A stretch of DNA of 64,000 bases, taken from assembly GCF_900156045.1 (NCBI RefSeq), contig NZ_FTMX01000001.1, positions 62,001 through 126,000 on the forward strand, written 5' to 3'. Below the pieces are notes generated by a model that was not told the origin of the DNA, ran no database searches, and saw only the letters and a list, made by a program, of their open reading frames with translations. Made by a program: the position numbers and the translations under genes. Of the stretch, positions 8,916 to 18,679 are shown piece by piece (position 1 is the first letter of the stretch; each line of letters begins with the position of its first letter). The stretch is from Peribacillus simplex (GTDB lineage Bacteria; Bacillota; Bacilli; Bacillales; DSM-1321).

Positions 8916-8934
8916 GATAATGATAACCATTATC
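8916..8934. promoter_or_regulatory. Fur box
   Basis: GATAATGATAACCATTATC matches the classical 19-base Fur box GATAATGATAATCATTATC at 18 of 19 positions. A likely minus-strand -10 (TATTAT) lies just upstream of it, so Fur would sit at the transcription start of the esterase gene. Confidence 0.85.
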
Positions 8935-9183
8935 ATTTATAATCATAATATACTCTTTATTATTTTGAAAGGAAAAATCCAGTCATTAAGGATGATGATA
9001 ATAAGAATGGTATATAAAAAGCCAATAGGAAGAGGGAGCTTATTAGGGTTGGCAGTCTTTAACTGTTAATTTGTGTCTTTGCATTAGGTCCTCATTAGTT
9101 GATAAAATGAGTTGTGTTTCTTTGATGAAACTATTAATGAGGAGCGATATGCTTATCTTTCAACAAATGGAAAGTGGGATTTT

Positions 9184-9933
9184 ATGATTAACCTGCATCA
9201 AGTGAGTAAAAAATTTTCACAGTTTCAGGCAATTAAGTCTGTTACTTTAACAATACCTAAAGGTGAAATTCATGGAATAATCGGAGCAAGCGGAGCAGGG
9301 AAATCAACGTTGCTGCGGCTGATGAATTTGTTGGAGACCCCAGATGCGGGCGAAGTGGAGGTAAACGGCCAAAGGTTGACCCCATTGAACAATAAAGCAC
9401 TTCGAGGGGCACGGAAGTCGATTGGCATGATCTTTCAGCATTTTAATCTTGTGGCAAATAAAACGGTTCATGACAATGTGGCAGCCTCATTAGAACTGGC
9501 AAATTATCCAAAGAAGGAACGTCGGAGCCGTGTTGTAGAGTGTCTTCAATTTGTCGGGTTGAAGGGTGAGATGGAGCGATATCCTGCACAATTAAGCGGG
9601 GGACAAAAGCAGCGTGTTGCCATTGCAAGGGCGTTGGCAAATAACCCGCAAGTGTTGTTATGTGATGAACCGACTTCTTCCCTTGATCCAAATACAACGG
9701 CTGAAATATTGGACGTGCTGGAGAACATAAACAAACGCTTCGGTGTGACGATTGTCATTGTCAGTCATGAGCTGGATGTCATTAAAAGTATATGCAATCG
9801 TGTTACGATCATGGAAGGTGGAGAGATTTATGACACTGTCTTAATCGAACCAACTGGGATTGAAAAAAAGGATAATCGGCCGGAATACTTCATCGAACAA
9901 TTAGCAGAGAATGGTGGGCTGGATCATGCCTGA
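9184..9933 (+). CDS. metN: Methionine-type ABC transporter ATP-binding protein (MetN-like, short)
   Basis: An ABC ATPase with Walker A GASGAGKST, the signature LSGGQKQRVAIARAL and Walker B VLLCDEPTSSLD. The start is the ATG at 9184 before INLHQVSKKF; the longer TTG-start frame adds a poorly supported extension. The product is 249 residues, about 90 shorter than standard MetN, and ends soon after the ABC fold, so the C-terminal NIL substrate-sensing domain is missing. It overlaps the permease gene and is followed by a MetQ-type lipoprotein, giving a complete importer. No S-box (SAM riboswitch) or T-box is recognisable in the 250 bases upstream, so methionine control is not evident. Confidence 0.85.
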   Translation: MINLHQVSKKFSQFQAIKSVTLTIPKGEIHGIIGASGAGKSTLLRLMNLLETPDAGEVEVNGQRLTPLNNKALRGARKSIGMIFQHFNLVANKTVHDNVAASLELANYPKKERRSRVVECLQFVGLKGEMERYPAQLSGGQKQRVAIARALANNPQVLLCDEPTSSLDPNTTAEILDVLENINKRFGVTIVIVSHELDVIKSICNRVTIMEGGEIYDTVLIEPTGIEKKDNRPEYFIEQLAENGGLDHA

Positions 9934-10588
9934 GGTTTTAGTTCAGTATGAGGCAGAAATTTGGCAGTCAATTGGAGAAACCATTACCATGGTTGGTGTG
10001 TCCATTTTAGCTGCGATTTTGATTGGATTGCCTGTCGGGACCTTGCTGTTTCTTTGCAGGAAGGGGCATTTGCTTGAAAATCCGTGGGCTTTCTCGATTT
10101 TGAATTTATTTGTCAATACTATCCGCTCTTTCCCATTTTTATTATTGGTTGTTTTTTTAATCCCGTTTACAAGGCTCATAATCGGCACAGCCATTGGAAC
10201 AGCAGCTGCTTGCGTTCCATTAGCGATCATTGCCATTGCCCATTATTCGCGGTTGGTCGAGCAATCTTTATTGGACGTGCCAAAGGGTGTGATCGAGGCA
10301 GCCATTTCCATGGGGGCTTCTGTTAAGGGTGTCATCTTTAAATTTCTTTACGTGGAGGCTCGTTCAGGACTTGTCCTCGGACTAACAACCTCGATTATCA
10401 GCTTTATTTCCTATTCAACGATCATGGGAGTGGTCGGGGGCGGCGGTATCGGCGATTTTGCCATCAGGTATGGCTATCAGCAGTTTAAAACAGAGTTAAT
10501 GATTTATATGATTATCATTATGATCATTCTAGTCCAGCTTATCCAATTCATTGGAACGGCTGTAGCCAGAATGATTGATAAAAGATAA
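9926..10588 (+). CDS. metI: Methionine-type ABC transporter permease (MetI-like)
   Basis: A permease of about 220 residues with five or six hydrophobic helices and the EAA-like loop (EAAISMGASVKGVIFKFLYVEA) that contacts the ATPase. MetI features such as LNLFVNTIRSFPFLLL and the late GVVGGGGIGDFAIRYGYQ are present. The ATG at 9926 overlaps the ATPase stop by 8 bases; an ATG at 9911 is an in-frame alternative, and neither has a strong ribosome binding site. Translational coupling to the ATPase is likely. Confidence 0.88.
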   Translation: MPEVLVQYEAEIWQSIGETITMVGVSILAAILIGLPVGTLLFLCRKGHLLENPWAFSILNLFVNTIRSFPFLLLVVFLIPFTRLIIGTAIGTAAACVPLAIIAIAHYSRLVEQSLLDVPKGVIEAAISMGASVKGVIFKFLYVEARSGLVLGLTTSIISFISYSTIMGVVGGGGIGDFAIRYGYQQFKTELMIYMIIIMIILVQLIQFIGTAVARMIDKR

Positions 10589-10606
10589 ATAATGGAGGGA
10601 AACATC

Positions 10607-11434
10607 ATGAAAAAAATACTCTTTCTCATGTCAGCAATCATGTTGCTTTTAGTAGGATGCGGAAAGGCTAATGAAGGAAAAGAGAAAGAAAATACTCAGA
10701 ATCAGGAGAAGGAAGAGGTAACATTGAAAGTGGCCTCACTCATTCCCCCAATGACGGAAATTCTTGAGCTTGTGAAACCAAAGCTGGCAGAGGAGGGCAT
10801 TAACCTGGAAATGGTTGTATTAGGTGATAATGTGCAGCCTAACACCGCGCTAGCGGCAGGAGAAGTGGATGTGAACTTCTTCCAACACGTTCCATATATG
10901 GAGGAATTCAATCGAAACAAAAATGCCGAGCTAGTACCAGTGAAACCGATTTATTTTGCCAATTATGGGGTGTATTCCAAAGAATACGATTCAATGGATA
11001 AATTGCCAGAGGGCGCCGTTATTGCCATTGCAAATGATGTGTCGAATATCGATCGTTCATTGGCATTGCTGGCACAGCATAAAGTCATTACTTTAAAGGA
11101 AAAAAAGGGTCCATACTATACAATGTCTGATATCACTGAGAACCCTAAAAACTATAAGTTTAAAGAAGTGGATTTATTAATGCTGGCGAGAACGTATGAT
11201 GAAGCAGATGCGATCGTGATCACACCTGCTTACGCTGCACCGCTTGGTTTGACACCAAAAAATGACGCTCTTCTCACAGAAGGTGTTGAAAATGACTTTG
11301 CGATTACATTAGTGGCACGCAAGGATAACGTGGATTCTGAGCCAGTCCAAAAGTTGGCCAAGGCCATGACAAGCCCGGAGGTACGCAAATTTTTAGAAGA
11401 GAAATATAGTGAAACAGCTATACCGGCATTTTAA
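10607..11434 (+). CDS. metQ: MetQ/NlpA-family substrate-binding lipoprotein
   Basis: A 275-residue lipoprotein: signal peptide of 17 residues with lipobox LLLVGC (Cys18), a charged linker, then the NlpA-type binding domain (VKPKLAEEGINLEM, NTALAAGEVDVNFFQH, IAIANDVSNIDRSL). The start at 10607 has GGAGGG nine bases upstream; an earlier ATG at 10592 overlaps that site. The protein would be anchored outside the membrane and deliver methionine or a related compound to the MetN/MetI pair. It is the last gene of the operon, followed by a terminator. Confidence 0.88.
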   Translation: MKKILFLMSAIMLLLVGCGKANEGKEKENTQNQEKEEVTLKVASLIPPMTEILELVKPKLAEEGINLEMVVLGDNVQPNTALAAGEVDVNFFQHVPYMEEFNRNKNAELVPVKPIYFANYGVYSKEYDSMDKLPEGAVIAIANDVSNIDRSLALLAQHKVITLKEKKGPYYTMSDITENPKNYKFKEVDLLMLARTYDEADAIVITPAYAAPLGLTPKNDALLTEGVENDFAITLVARKDNVDSEPVQKLAKAMTSPEVRKFLEEKYSETAIPAF

Positions 11435-11447
11435 TTTTGATACAAAG

Positions 11448-11484
11448 AAAGGGCTATTCCTTCAACGGGAATAGCCCTTATTTA
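11448..11484 (+). terminator. Terminator of the metNIQ-like operon
   Basis: AAGGGCTATTCC / GGAATAGCCCTT with a six-base loop and a T-rich tail. Confidence 0.88.
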
Positions 11485-11675
11485 CGTATTGGTTTAACTT
11501 TGTGATCGCCCACCGTCTAGCTACTATTAAAAATACTGTCCAATTCCCCTTCAATTCTTGAATAAATATAGAAACTCTTCTAAAATATATTTAGTCCATA
11601 ATTTTACAGTGAATAAAAATATTACATATAAATGAAATCTAGTTATAAGAAAAGAAGTTGAAAGGACTTTCCATT

Positions 11676-13409
11676 ATGTCGATGATTAACGAATCTCAAA
11701 CACTAGTTTCTGCCATGCAAACGCGTGTCGGACAATATAAGGACCTAAAAGAACAGCTCACGGAATTAAAAAAAGGATTTGAGAGTATCGTTCATTTGGA
11801 CGATGAGCTGCAGGGTCAAGGCGCGGAGGCCATTAAAGGATTTTACAAAGCACAGATCGATGTCGTGGATTCTTGGCTGCGTCTGATCAATCGGCATGTT
11901 GCCTTTTTAAGTGGAATTCAAGGAGATACAATCGAGGCGAACCTGAGTGAAACCGTGGTTACGGTCCCATTTTTAGAGGAAGAGCTGGAAAGCGCCAGTC
12001 GAAATTCCAAGGAAATGGTCACAGCCCAAAAAAATGATCTGAAAAAAATATTGGCTGGAATTGATGATATCATTCAGTTAGAACCCTTTTCCGATGATGT
12101 GTTCTTTGAGAATATGGAGAAAGCTGAAAGGAAACGGAACCAAACGATAGACAAATTAAACGAGATCGATCATAAGTGGACGGCTGAATATGCTAAATCC
12201 GAAGCGGACCAAGCGGCAGTGGCGGCACTCATGGAGCAATTGAAAGTATCCAGTACAAGGGGAGGAGTAGTATCCCCGCTCTATTTTAATGCAACAGCCT
12301 ATAAAAATAGTGAAGCCTATAAAAGTCTGGAAGTTAGGAAAAAAGAGACCGCGCAATATCTGAAGGTTAAGAAAGAGGAAGCCGAGAATCGCCGGATCAA
12401 AGAACTGAAGGCACAGCTTGATCATGTAACAGATCCGGATGAGTTCCTCAAAATCGCCAAGCAAATCGGGTATGAAAACTTAGCGCCCACCCAGCAGCAA
12501 TATGTTATGCAGCTAGAAGCATCCAAGCAAACGGCTGACATTGCAAAAGGAATCGGCGTAGGCCTTTATGATGTAGGTAAAGACTTCGTGACAGGAATTT
12601 GGGACTTTGTCACAGATCCTGGCGAAACGGTCGAAGGTGTAGCCAATTCGATCATGCACCCGATAAAAACCTATAAATATATTTCAAAATCCATCTCGGA
12701 CTCATATGAACGGGATATGGTAAATGGCGATGCCTATTCGCGGTCTCATTGGGTAACCTATGCCCTCGGAACAGTCGTCACATCAGTAGTGGGAACAAAA
12801 GGCGCAGGAGCCATAACGAAGACAGGGGTCGTGACTACAAAAGCGGCTGCAGTAAAAGGTGTTACGAAAGCAAAAGAACTGGCCACTATCCCTAATCTAT
12901 TGCCATACAACCCTAAAAACCAACTGTCCATGGCAGGTGGAGTACCTTATAATGTGGTTAATGGTACTGGATTAAAAGAACAGTTAATTTCGATGGCGAA
13001 AGTGGAGTCTGAGGTTAGTGGTAATGGTGGAAATAAGTTCACTTTAGATACTATGAGGCATGTTTATCATGGAGAGATTAATCGACGTGGGAAAGCTGTT
13101 GGTTATCATCACGAGAGTATGATGGGTGGTAAAATAGTTCCAGGTACAGAAACAAGGCCTGATAGAAATGGAGTATATAGAGCTAAGGTGGTAATAGATG
13201 GAGTAGAAAAGAGAGCAAAATCAAGTTTTTTCCCAAAAGAATGGGACCGGGTACAAGTTTTAAAAGCTATTGATGAGGCTTTTAAAAATAAAACGCAAAT
13301 TGGTGAAAATAAATATTCTGGTTTAACTTCTTCTGGTTTACAAATAGATATGTATCTTAAACCAGACGGATCAGTTGCCACTGCCTATCCAATTTACGAA
13401 GGAGGTTGA
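11676..13409 (+). CDS. LXG-domain polymorphic toxin with EndoU-like nuclease tip
   Basis: A 577-residue toxin. Residues about 1-200 are helical and typical of LXG domains, which target proteins to type VII secretion. A charged middle and a glycine-rich pretoxin region (about 290-400) follow. The last ~120 residues resemble the bacterial EndoU RNase domain: a HVYHGEINRRGKAVGYHHE stretch with candidate catalytic histidines, then FFPKEWDRVQVLKAIDEAF, then MYLKPDGSVATAYPIY. ATG at 11676 with GAAAGGA before it. The tip is more AT-rich than the body, as usual for exchanged toxin ends. No WXG100 or EssC gene is in the window. Degraded copies of its middle lie downstream. Confidence 0.82.
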   Translation: MSMINESQTLVSAMQTRVGQYKDLKEQLTELKKGFESIVHLDDELQGQGAEAIKGFYKAQIDVVDSWLRLINRHVAFLSGIQGDTIEANLSETVVTVPFLEEELESASRNSKEMVTAQKNDLKKILAGIDDIIQLEPFSDDVFFENMEKAERKRNQTIDKLNEIDHKWTAEYAKSEADQAAVAALMEQLKVSSTRGGVVSPLYFNATAYKNSEAYKSLEVRKKETAQYLKVKKEEAENRRIKELKAQLDHVTDPDEFLKIAKQIGYENLAPTQQQYVMQLEASKQTADIAKGIGVGLYDVGKDFVTGIWDFVTDPGETVEGVANSIMHPIKTYKYISKSISDSYERDMVNGDAYSRSHWVTYALGTVVTSVVGTKGAGAITKTGVVTTKAAAVKGVTKAKELATIPNLLPYNPKNQLSMAGGVPYNVVNGTGLKEQLISMAKVESEVSGNGGNKFTLDTMRHVYHGEINRRGKAVGYHHESMMGGKIVPGTETRPDRNGVYRAKVVIDGVEKRAKSSFFPKEWDRVQVLKAIDEAFKNKTQIGENKYSGLTSSGLQIDMYLKPDGSVATAYPIYEGG

Positions 13410-13411
13410 GG

Positions 13412-13756
13412 ATGAAATATTCATACGAGTTTTTTAGAGATCCTTTTGGGACATTGAGAATAAAATTATCGGATGAAATAAAATTATTCGCTGATTTTAT
13501 TGAAGACATCCCTACAGAGGAAGAAGCAGACGAGTATATTACGATAGTTGAAAATGTATTAAATGGTTTACACGAAAAGTTTGAAATTCAACTTAATGCC
13601 ACAAGTGTGCTAATAAAAAAAGATATGACAGTACTTGAACATTTTTTTAGATATGAAGAGCCTTATGAAAACGAAATGGAGACTGAAGAATTTAAAGAAC
13701 TTATGTTAATATGGAAAAGTAAAATTCCAGAAAGATTCAAGAAAAATGAGAATTGA
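13412..13756 (+). CDS. Putative immunity protein to the EndoU-tipped toxin
   Basis: A 114-residue acidic protein with no membrane segment and no family I can name. It starts 2 bases after the toxin stop, and its ribosome binding site (GGAGG) lies inside the toxin's last codons, so the two are translated together. A small acidic gene directly after a toxin tip is the usual position of the cognate immunity protein. Function is inferred from position only. Confidence 0.65.
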   Translation: MKYSYEFFRDPFGTLRIKLSDEIKLFADFIEDIPTEEEADEYITIVENVLNGLHEKFEIQLNATSVLIKKDMTVLEHFFRYEEPYENEMETEEFKELMLIWKSKIPERFKKNEN

Positions 13757-13840
13757 ATTTATACTTCTAATTTGATTATTCCCTTAGTGTATCTTCATAC
13801 TTGTCCGTGCTTCATGCGTTACGAAACTAAGAATTAGACG

Positions 13841-14305
13841 GTGATTTTGGTAAAATATTTAGCTTTACAGCAATTTATAAAGCAGTATGGCGAAGATGAT
13901 GATTTTACAGGTGGAGTAAGTGAAGACAAAGTAAGAGAAACTGAACAAAAATTACAGGTCTCATTACCGGAAAGTTACAAGTGGTTTTTAAGAAACTATG
14001 GTTATGGTGGATTTTTTGGTGTGGACATAATTGGATATGGTTTTACGGGTCCAGCGGTAGTAGATGCTACCAAAGGTCATCAAAAGTATTATGATTTAAT
14101 AGATGGTCTTGTGGTTATAGAAGATATTGATGAATTTGCTTATTGTCTCGATACTAATAAAATGAAAAATGGCGAATGTCCAGTTATTACGTGGGATAAT
14201 CAGGAGGGGTATGGTTTTACCGTAGCTGATAATTTCCTAGACTATTTGATAGAAAGTCTTGAAGAGGCAAAAGAAGAATGGGATGAAGATGAAGAAGATT
14301 GGTAA
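13841..14305 (+). CDS. SMI1/KNR4 (SUKH) family protein, probable orphan immunity
   Basis: A protein of about 154 residues with the SUKH pattern: an N-terminal helix, then ETEQKLQVSLPESYKWFLRNYGYGGFFGVDIIG and a very acidic end. SUKH proteins are common immunity proteins in toxin loci. It uses GTG at 13841 or TTG at 13847; neither has a strong ribosome binding site. It is separated from the toxin/immunity pair by about 85 bases and likely guards against an absent toxin variant. Confidence 0.8.
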   Translation: MILVKYLALQQFIKQYGEDDDFTGGVSEDKVRETEQKLQVSLPESYKWFLRNYGYGGFFGVDIIGYGFTGPAVVDATKGHQKYYDLIDGLVVIEDIDEFAYCLDTNKMKNGECPVITWDNQEGYGFTVADNFLDYLIESLEEAKEEWDEDEEDW

Positions 14306-14693
14306 AAGCAGAGGGTAAAAGCTGAAGGTAAAAGTTATTTATCTTGTTTTGTTAAAAGTTGAATTATTTTTATATCAGAAGAAATGGATAGAGCCTTTCG
14401 AAAATCAAAGGGACTATCCATTTTGCAGTCGACCCACCAGCAATTCTTCCCACATATAGAATCCTCAAGTCATTGTAAAGGGAATTGGCGTAGACCTTGG
14501 TAGTTGTTTTCGAATTAAATTAATTATAGGAATTTAAATTTAGAACTTAATTAATATGCAATACCGACTAGGAATTAGGATTATATTCTATTTACCTAAA
14601 AAATGTCGAAATACACAAATTTATAAATACTAGTGTAAATTAACTATTTTTTTAATTAAAATTTTAATTAGAAATAATTAGGAGTATTGGCAA
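14306..14693. other. Gene-free stretch holding a short LXG-gene relic
   Basis: No gene. Bases about 14474-14505 (CATTGTAAAGGGAATTGGCG and following) match the LXG gene around 12540-12572 closely enough to be a leftover of a duplicated toxin gene. A hairpin near 14390-14420 (GGATAG...CTATCC around AAAGGGACT) may be a terminator for the SUKH gene. The rest is very AT-rich leader DNA for the next gene. Confidence 0.55.
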
Positions 14694-16823
14694 TTGAAAA
14701 TAAAAGAAGTAACTCTAAATAAAATAAAGAAATATAACAATCGAGTTGTTTTTGAATTTATGGCAGGACAAAATATTAACACAATAAGTGGAAAGAATGG
14801 TGCTGGGAAGTCTACTATTTTTGAAGCTTTAATCGAGTTACAGAAAGCATATTTTGTACAAAAAATTCTAACAGAAGAAATTCCTTACGAGGGTAGAGAT
14901 TTATATACTGAAGTAGGGAAAGAACTGTTTCAGTTTATGATTGATGATAAAGCGTATATTGAAGCTGTCTTTCAGTTTGATAAGATAGACCAAGATATGG
15001 AAAATGATAGCTCAATTACTGGAGCTCCAGAAATTAGAGATGAACAGCAAGAGGCTGCTCCAGCAATAGAAGTTCAGGACGAAGTTATCGAAGTTAAAGT
15101 TGTATTAAAGGCAAAAAAGATTGAAAATGAACAAGTTTATTGGGAAATAGAGATTACTGACGAGGAAGAAGCTGTTCTAAGTTCATTTTGGAATCTTAAA
15201 AGTCCTAAGAATATTATTGCTTTTATTAGTTCAAATAAGCATATTATTGAAAAAGACGTTACATTTGATGATATAAAGTTAAGGCAAGATAAGATTATTT
15301 CTCCAATTGTTAAGTTTGTTTTAGACCCTACTAGTATTTTCGAGAATTTATATGAAATTCTAGTAAATGATTATTTACATGAAAAAATTATTCCTGTTAC
15401 TCGAAAAGGACCATCCCCAAGAAAAGATTTATATTATCATGTAACTAAAATGTTATTTGCAACTTTAATGCCTGATTTGTCCTTTACAAATTTATCAGGC
15501 TCTAAAAGGGAAAATCAGTTTATATTTAGTGCAAAAAATAAATCTTTAAGAACCAAACAATATGACATGAGGCAGTTTAGTTCTGGAGAAAAACTAATAT
15601 GGTATACATTACTATTTATTAATTATATAAAAAATATGGGGATTCTAATTATTGATGAGCCAGAGAATCATTTGCATGAGGAAGTTGCTTGTAAACTTTC
15701 TACTTTATTACATGACATTACCTACTCTGATGATTTCAAAAAATTTATTAGTGAATTGAATATTGGTCAGAAATCCCTCACGACAATTGAGAGTGAACTT
15801 GAAAAAGGTTATGATAAATTCCGTTTAAATCAAGTATTTTTGCTAACACATTCGAAAGGGTTAATCTACCATAACTTTTCAAAAGGGACAAACTTTGTAT
15901 TAGGTGAAACACTTAAGCCGATTGATTATGCTTCTTGTGAGCAAATGCTTCGACAGTTAGGGATTAGCTATGTTAATGACAAAATACTATTTGTTGAAGG
16001 CGATACTGATATAGAAGTACTTGAAAGTATATTAGACCGATATACTATAAAAGTTAGATCTTTAGATAGTTGTTCTGAGATAATTAAAACATTTGAAGGT
16101 ATTAAAAGAGTGAGCGCATTTTTACAGGATCCAATGTTTGTGTTTTTAATAGATAGAGATACTAGAAGTGTACAAGAGATTGAATCTATTAGAAATAGAC
16201 ATGGGGAATACTTTGATAATCATTTTATAGTAATGGATAAGCATGAGCTAGAAAATTATTTTTTAGAACCTAAAATTATTGCAGATGTCCTTAAGCAGCA
16301 TCAAAGTGATAGTTATGAGCCTCCAACTGAAGATGAAATAGAAAGTAAAATTTATGAGGTTGCCACCGAACAACTAAAATATACAAGAAAAAAATATTTA
16401 AATTATCATCTTCATCATAAAATGGAAAAGGTAAAAAAGTTAATTAATCATAATGAAATAAAGGTAGAGGATAAAGCACTTTATAATCAGTATATTGGTG
16501 ATTTATTCAATAAACAGGAGTTCTTAAATATAAAACAAGAACTTATGAATCTTTTTGACCAGATGCAGGAGTTTTATGAGGGTGAAAATTGGGAAGAAAA
16601 TTGGCACGACTATATGGATGGTAAGTCGGTATTAGGCAGAGTTGTAGCCAAACTTAGTGAAGGACCAGAAGTAAGGCCTATAAGGTTGAGAAGAGAAATT
16701 AAGTCTGCAATTTTAGGAACTAAAGGTAGTGAATTAAATAATCTGATTGATAGAATTATATCTCTTTTTGGGATTACACATGAGGAAATTGAAGTAGAAG
16801 AGCTCGAAGAAACGGAAGAATAA
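14694..16823 (+). CDS. OLD-like ABC-type ATPase with C-terminal Toprim domain
   Basis: A 709-residue protein. Walker A SGKNGAGKST is at 32-41 and an acidic insertion follows. The ABC-type signature FSSGEKLIWY is near 294, Walker B ILIIDEPENHLHEE near 315, and the H-loop LLTHS follows. A Toprim core comes next: ILFVEGDTD near 430 and FLIDRDT near 485, then HELENYFLEP. This is the overcoming-lysogenization-defect (OLD) layout, in which the Toprim part is a metal-dependent nuclease and the ATPase controls it; many relatives act in phage defence. It has a TTG start at 14694 with GGAG nine bases upstream. Codon use is clearly AT-richer than in the flanking metabolic genes, in line with acquisition. 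Confidence 0.82.
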   Translation: MKIKEVTLNKIKKYNNRVVFEFMAGQNINTISGKNGAGKSTIFEALIELQKAYFVQKILTEEIPYEGRDLYTEVGKELFQFMIDDKAYIEAVFQFDKIDQDMENDSSITGAPEIRDEQQEAAPAIEVQDEVIEVKVVLKAKKIENEQVYWEIEITDEEEAVLSSFWNLKSPKNIIAFISSNKHIIEKDVTFDDIKLRQDKIISPIVKFVLDPTSIFENLYEILVNDYLHEKIIPVTRKGPSPRKDLYYHVTKMLFATLMPDLSFTNLSGSKRENQFIFSAKNKSLRTKQYDMRQFSSGEKLIWYTLLFINYIKNMGILIIDEPENHLHEEVACKLSTLLHDITYSDDFKKFISELNIGQKSLTTIESELEKGYDKFRLNQVFLLTHSKGLIYHNFSKGTNFVLGETLKPIDYASCEQMLRQLGISYVNDKILFVEGDTDIEVLESILDRYTIKVRSLDSCSEIIKTFEGIKRVSAFLQDPMFVFLIDRDTRSVQEIESIRNRHGEYFDNHFIVMDKHELENYFLEPKIIADVLKQHQSDSYEPPTEDEIESKIYEVATEQLKYTRKKYLNYHLHHKMEKVKKLINHNEIKVEDKALYNQYIGDLFNKQEFLNIKQELMNLFDQMQEFYEGENWEENWHDYMDGKSVLGRVVAKLSEGPEVRPIRLRREIKSAILGTKGSELNNLIDRIISLFGITHEEIEVEELEETEE

Positions 16824-16961
16824 ATTATATTTGTTTTAGAATGAAAACTGAACAATGGCAGAAAATTATAATGTTTTAAATTCCAATAAGATATGAAAAT
16901 TCATTCTATTCAGATGTAATTTTTACACTTTTTACTTTTTAAAACAGGGTACTTAAAGCCG

Positions 16962-17010
16962 ATACAAAAGGATTGAACAAAAGAAGGTATTTGTTCAATC
17001 CTTTTTGTAT
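16962..17010 (+). terminator. Long terminator after the OLD-like gene
   Basis: ATACAAAAGGATTGAACAAA pairs over about 20 bases with TTTGTTCAATCCTTTTTGTAT across an 8-base loop. The symmetric A and T flanks make it usable in both directions. Confidence 0.88.
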
Positions 17011-17082
17011 TAAAGAGGAATTATTTTTTATTCAAAGCAGTTATTAAATAATATATAATGTTACTGATGGAGGTTGTTTCTA

Positions 17083-18594
17083 ATGATTGAAGATTTACTA
17101 GAAAAAATAAATAAATGTTCCATTGAGGCAACTTCTGATGAAACTAGAATTCAGCAAAAGGAGCAAAATGAGCAGTATTTTACACCAATCAGCATTGCAA
17201 GTTTTATGAGTTCTATGTTTAAAGAAGTTAGAAAAAATGAAATTAATATTTTGGATCCAGGTTGTGGTACAGGCAATCTTTCCGCAGCTTTTATTGCTAT
17301 GGTTTGCGATTGGAAAAGAAAGCCTAAAGTGATTAATTTAGAACTTTTTGAAATTGATGAGACGCTTTCTGAAAAGTTAAATAAGAATTTGTCCGAGCTC
17401 CAAAAGTTATGCGGAGATAATGGAATTACTTTAAATTTCACAACACGATATGAAGATTTTATCATTGCTGGATTGAATAAGGTGAATGAATGTAATGATT
17501 TATTTGACTATATTATTTTAAATCCACCATATCGTAAGTTATATAGTGAATCTAATCATAAGAGAATTCTAATGGAATGTGGAATAGATGTTCCAAACTA
17601 TTATGCTGCTTTTTTAGCTATATCGTATAGATTATTAAAAGCTAAAGGACAATTAGTAGTTATATTGCCTAGAAGTTTCTGTAGTGGAACCTACTTTAAG
17701 TCGTTTAGAGAAGATTTAATTACACAAACAAAAATAGATCGAATTCATATTTTTAAATCGAGAAAAGATTTATTTTATGATGAAGTTTTACAAGAAACTA
17801 TTATTTTATCCTTACAGAAAAAAGTACAGAAGTTAAATGACACTATTCTTATAACAGAGTCTTTAAAAGATGATTTTACCGAGACTAAACGAACACATAA
17901 ACGTTTTGATAATGTAATATTTCCATTGGACTCTAAGAAAATAATTCGTATTATCCATACTCCAGATAAAATGATTGTAGATCAAATGCATTCCCTTCCT
18001 TGCACATTATCAAAGTTGGGAATTAGTGTTTCAACGGGACCTATAGTTGATTTCAGAGAAAAACCAGAAAGTCTCAGGTTTGAATATAATCTATGGTCAT
18101 TTCCAATGATTTATCAAGAGAATTTTAGACAGGGAAAAATAGAGTGGCCTATTGAGAGTGAAAAACCAGGTCTCATTGTTGAAGATGATAAAAATTATAA
18201 AAGATTAAGACCTTCCGGAATATATGTCTTAGTTAAAAGAATGACTACGAAAGAAGAGAGAAAAAGGATTGTAGCTGCTGTTTTTAATAATAAGGAGTAT
18301 TCAGATCAAAAGGTTGGATTTGACAATAAAATAAATTATTACCATATAGCACAAGGTGGAATTGATGATTTGAATTTAGCAAAAGGTTTATGTTTATATC
18401 TTAATTCATCATTGGTAGACTTCTACTTCAGAACTTTTAGTGGCAGCACCCAAGTTAATGTTGCAGATTTAAAAGCAATAAAATACCCCTATAAAGAAGA
18501 CTTGATACAAATTGGTAGGTTGTTTACTGAATTACCTCCACAAGAAGAAATTGACAAAATTATTGATAATTATGATTTTAAAAAAGCCATCTAG
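17083..18594 (+). CDS. N6-adenine DNA methyltransferase (Eco57I/TaqI-like)
   Basis: A 503-residue methylase: QYFTP near 28 and motif I DPGCGTGNL near 60 bind S-adenosylmethionine; motif IV NPPY near 145 marks N6-adenine methylation; LKAKGQLVVILPRSF follows. The C-terminal ~200 residues (ending in a segment with FRTFSGSTQVNVADLKAIKYP) look like a TaqI-type target recognition domain. ATG at 17083 has GGAGG upstream. No intact partner endonuclease is adjacent; the frameshifted nuclease-like gene at 21176 or the DUF262 protein could be partners, or it is a solitary methylase. Confidence 0.88.
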   Translation: MIEDLLEKINKCSIEATSDETRIQQKEQNEQYFTPISIASFMSSMFKEVRKNEINILDPGCGTGNLSAAFIAMVCDWKRKPKVINLELFEIDETLSEKLNKNLSELQKLCGDNGITLNFTTRYEDFIIAGLNKVNECNDLFDYIILNPPYRKLYSESNHKRILMECGIDVPNYYAAFLAISYRLLKAKGQLVVILPRSFCSGTYFKSFREDLITQTKIDRIHIFKSRKDLFYDEVLQETIILSLQKKVQKLNDTILITESLKDDFTETKRTHKRFDNVIFPLDSKKIIRIIHTPDKMIVDQMHSLPCTLSKLGISVSTGPIVDFREKPESLRFEYNLWSFPMIYQENFRQGKIEWPIESEKPGLIVEDDKNYKRLRPSGIYVLVKRMTTKEERKRIVAAVFNNKEYSDQKVGFDNKINYYHIAQGGIDDLNLAKGLCLYLNSSLVDFYFRTFSGSTQVNVADLKAIKYPYKEDLIQIGRLFTELPPQEEIDKIIDNYDFKKAI

Positions 18595-18624
18595 ATACAT
18601 ATTGTATTTAGGTGGCTTTTGACT
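18581..18624 (+). terminator. Terminator overlapping the methylase stop codon
   Basis: AAAAGCCATCTAGAT / ATTTAGGTGGCTTTT, with the left arm inside the last codons of the methylase gene. Confidence 0.8.
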
Positions 18625-18650
18625 TATTTTATTATTTTTTCAAAAAAAAA

Positions 18651-18679
18651 TTGACTTATTGAATCAGTCGTTATAAATT
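18651..18679 (+). promoter_or_regulatory. Candidate sigma-A promoter before the HTH relic/DUF262 unit
   Basis: TTGACT, 17 bases, TAAATT. The phrase ATTGAATCAGTC occurs just after the -35 (18658-18669) and again at 18735-18746, which might be operator half-sites for the lost regulator. Confidence 0.45.

Noticed and set aside
8941-9183. S-box or T-box before the methionine-type ABC operon
   Set aside because: None of the conserved motifs could be found; only weak hairpins involving CCTCATTAGT and ACTATTAATGAGG.
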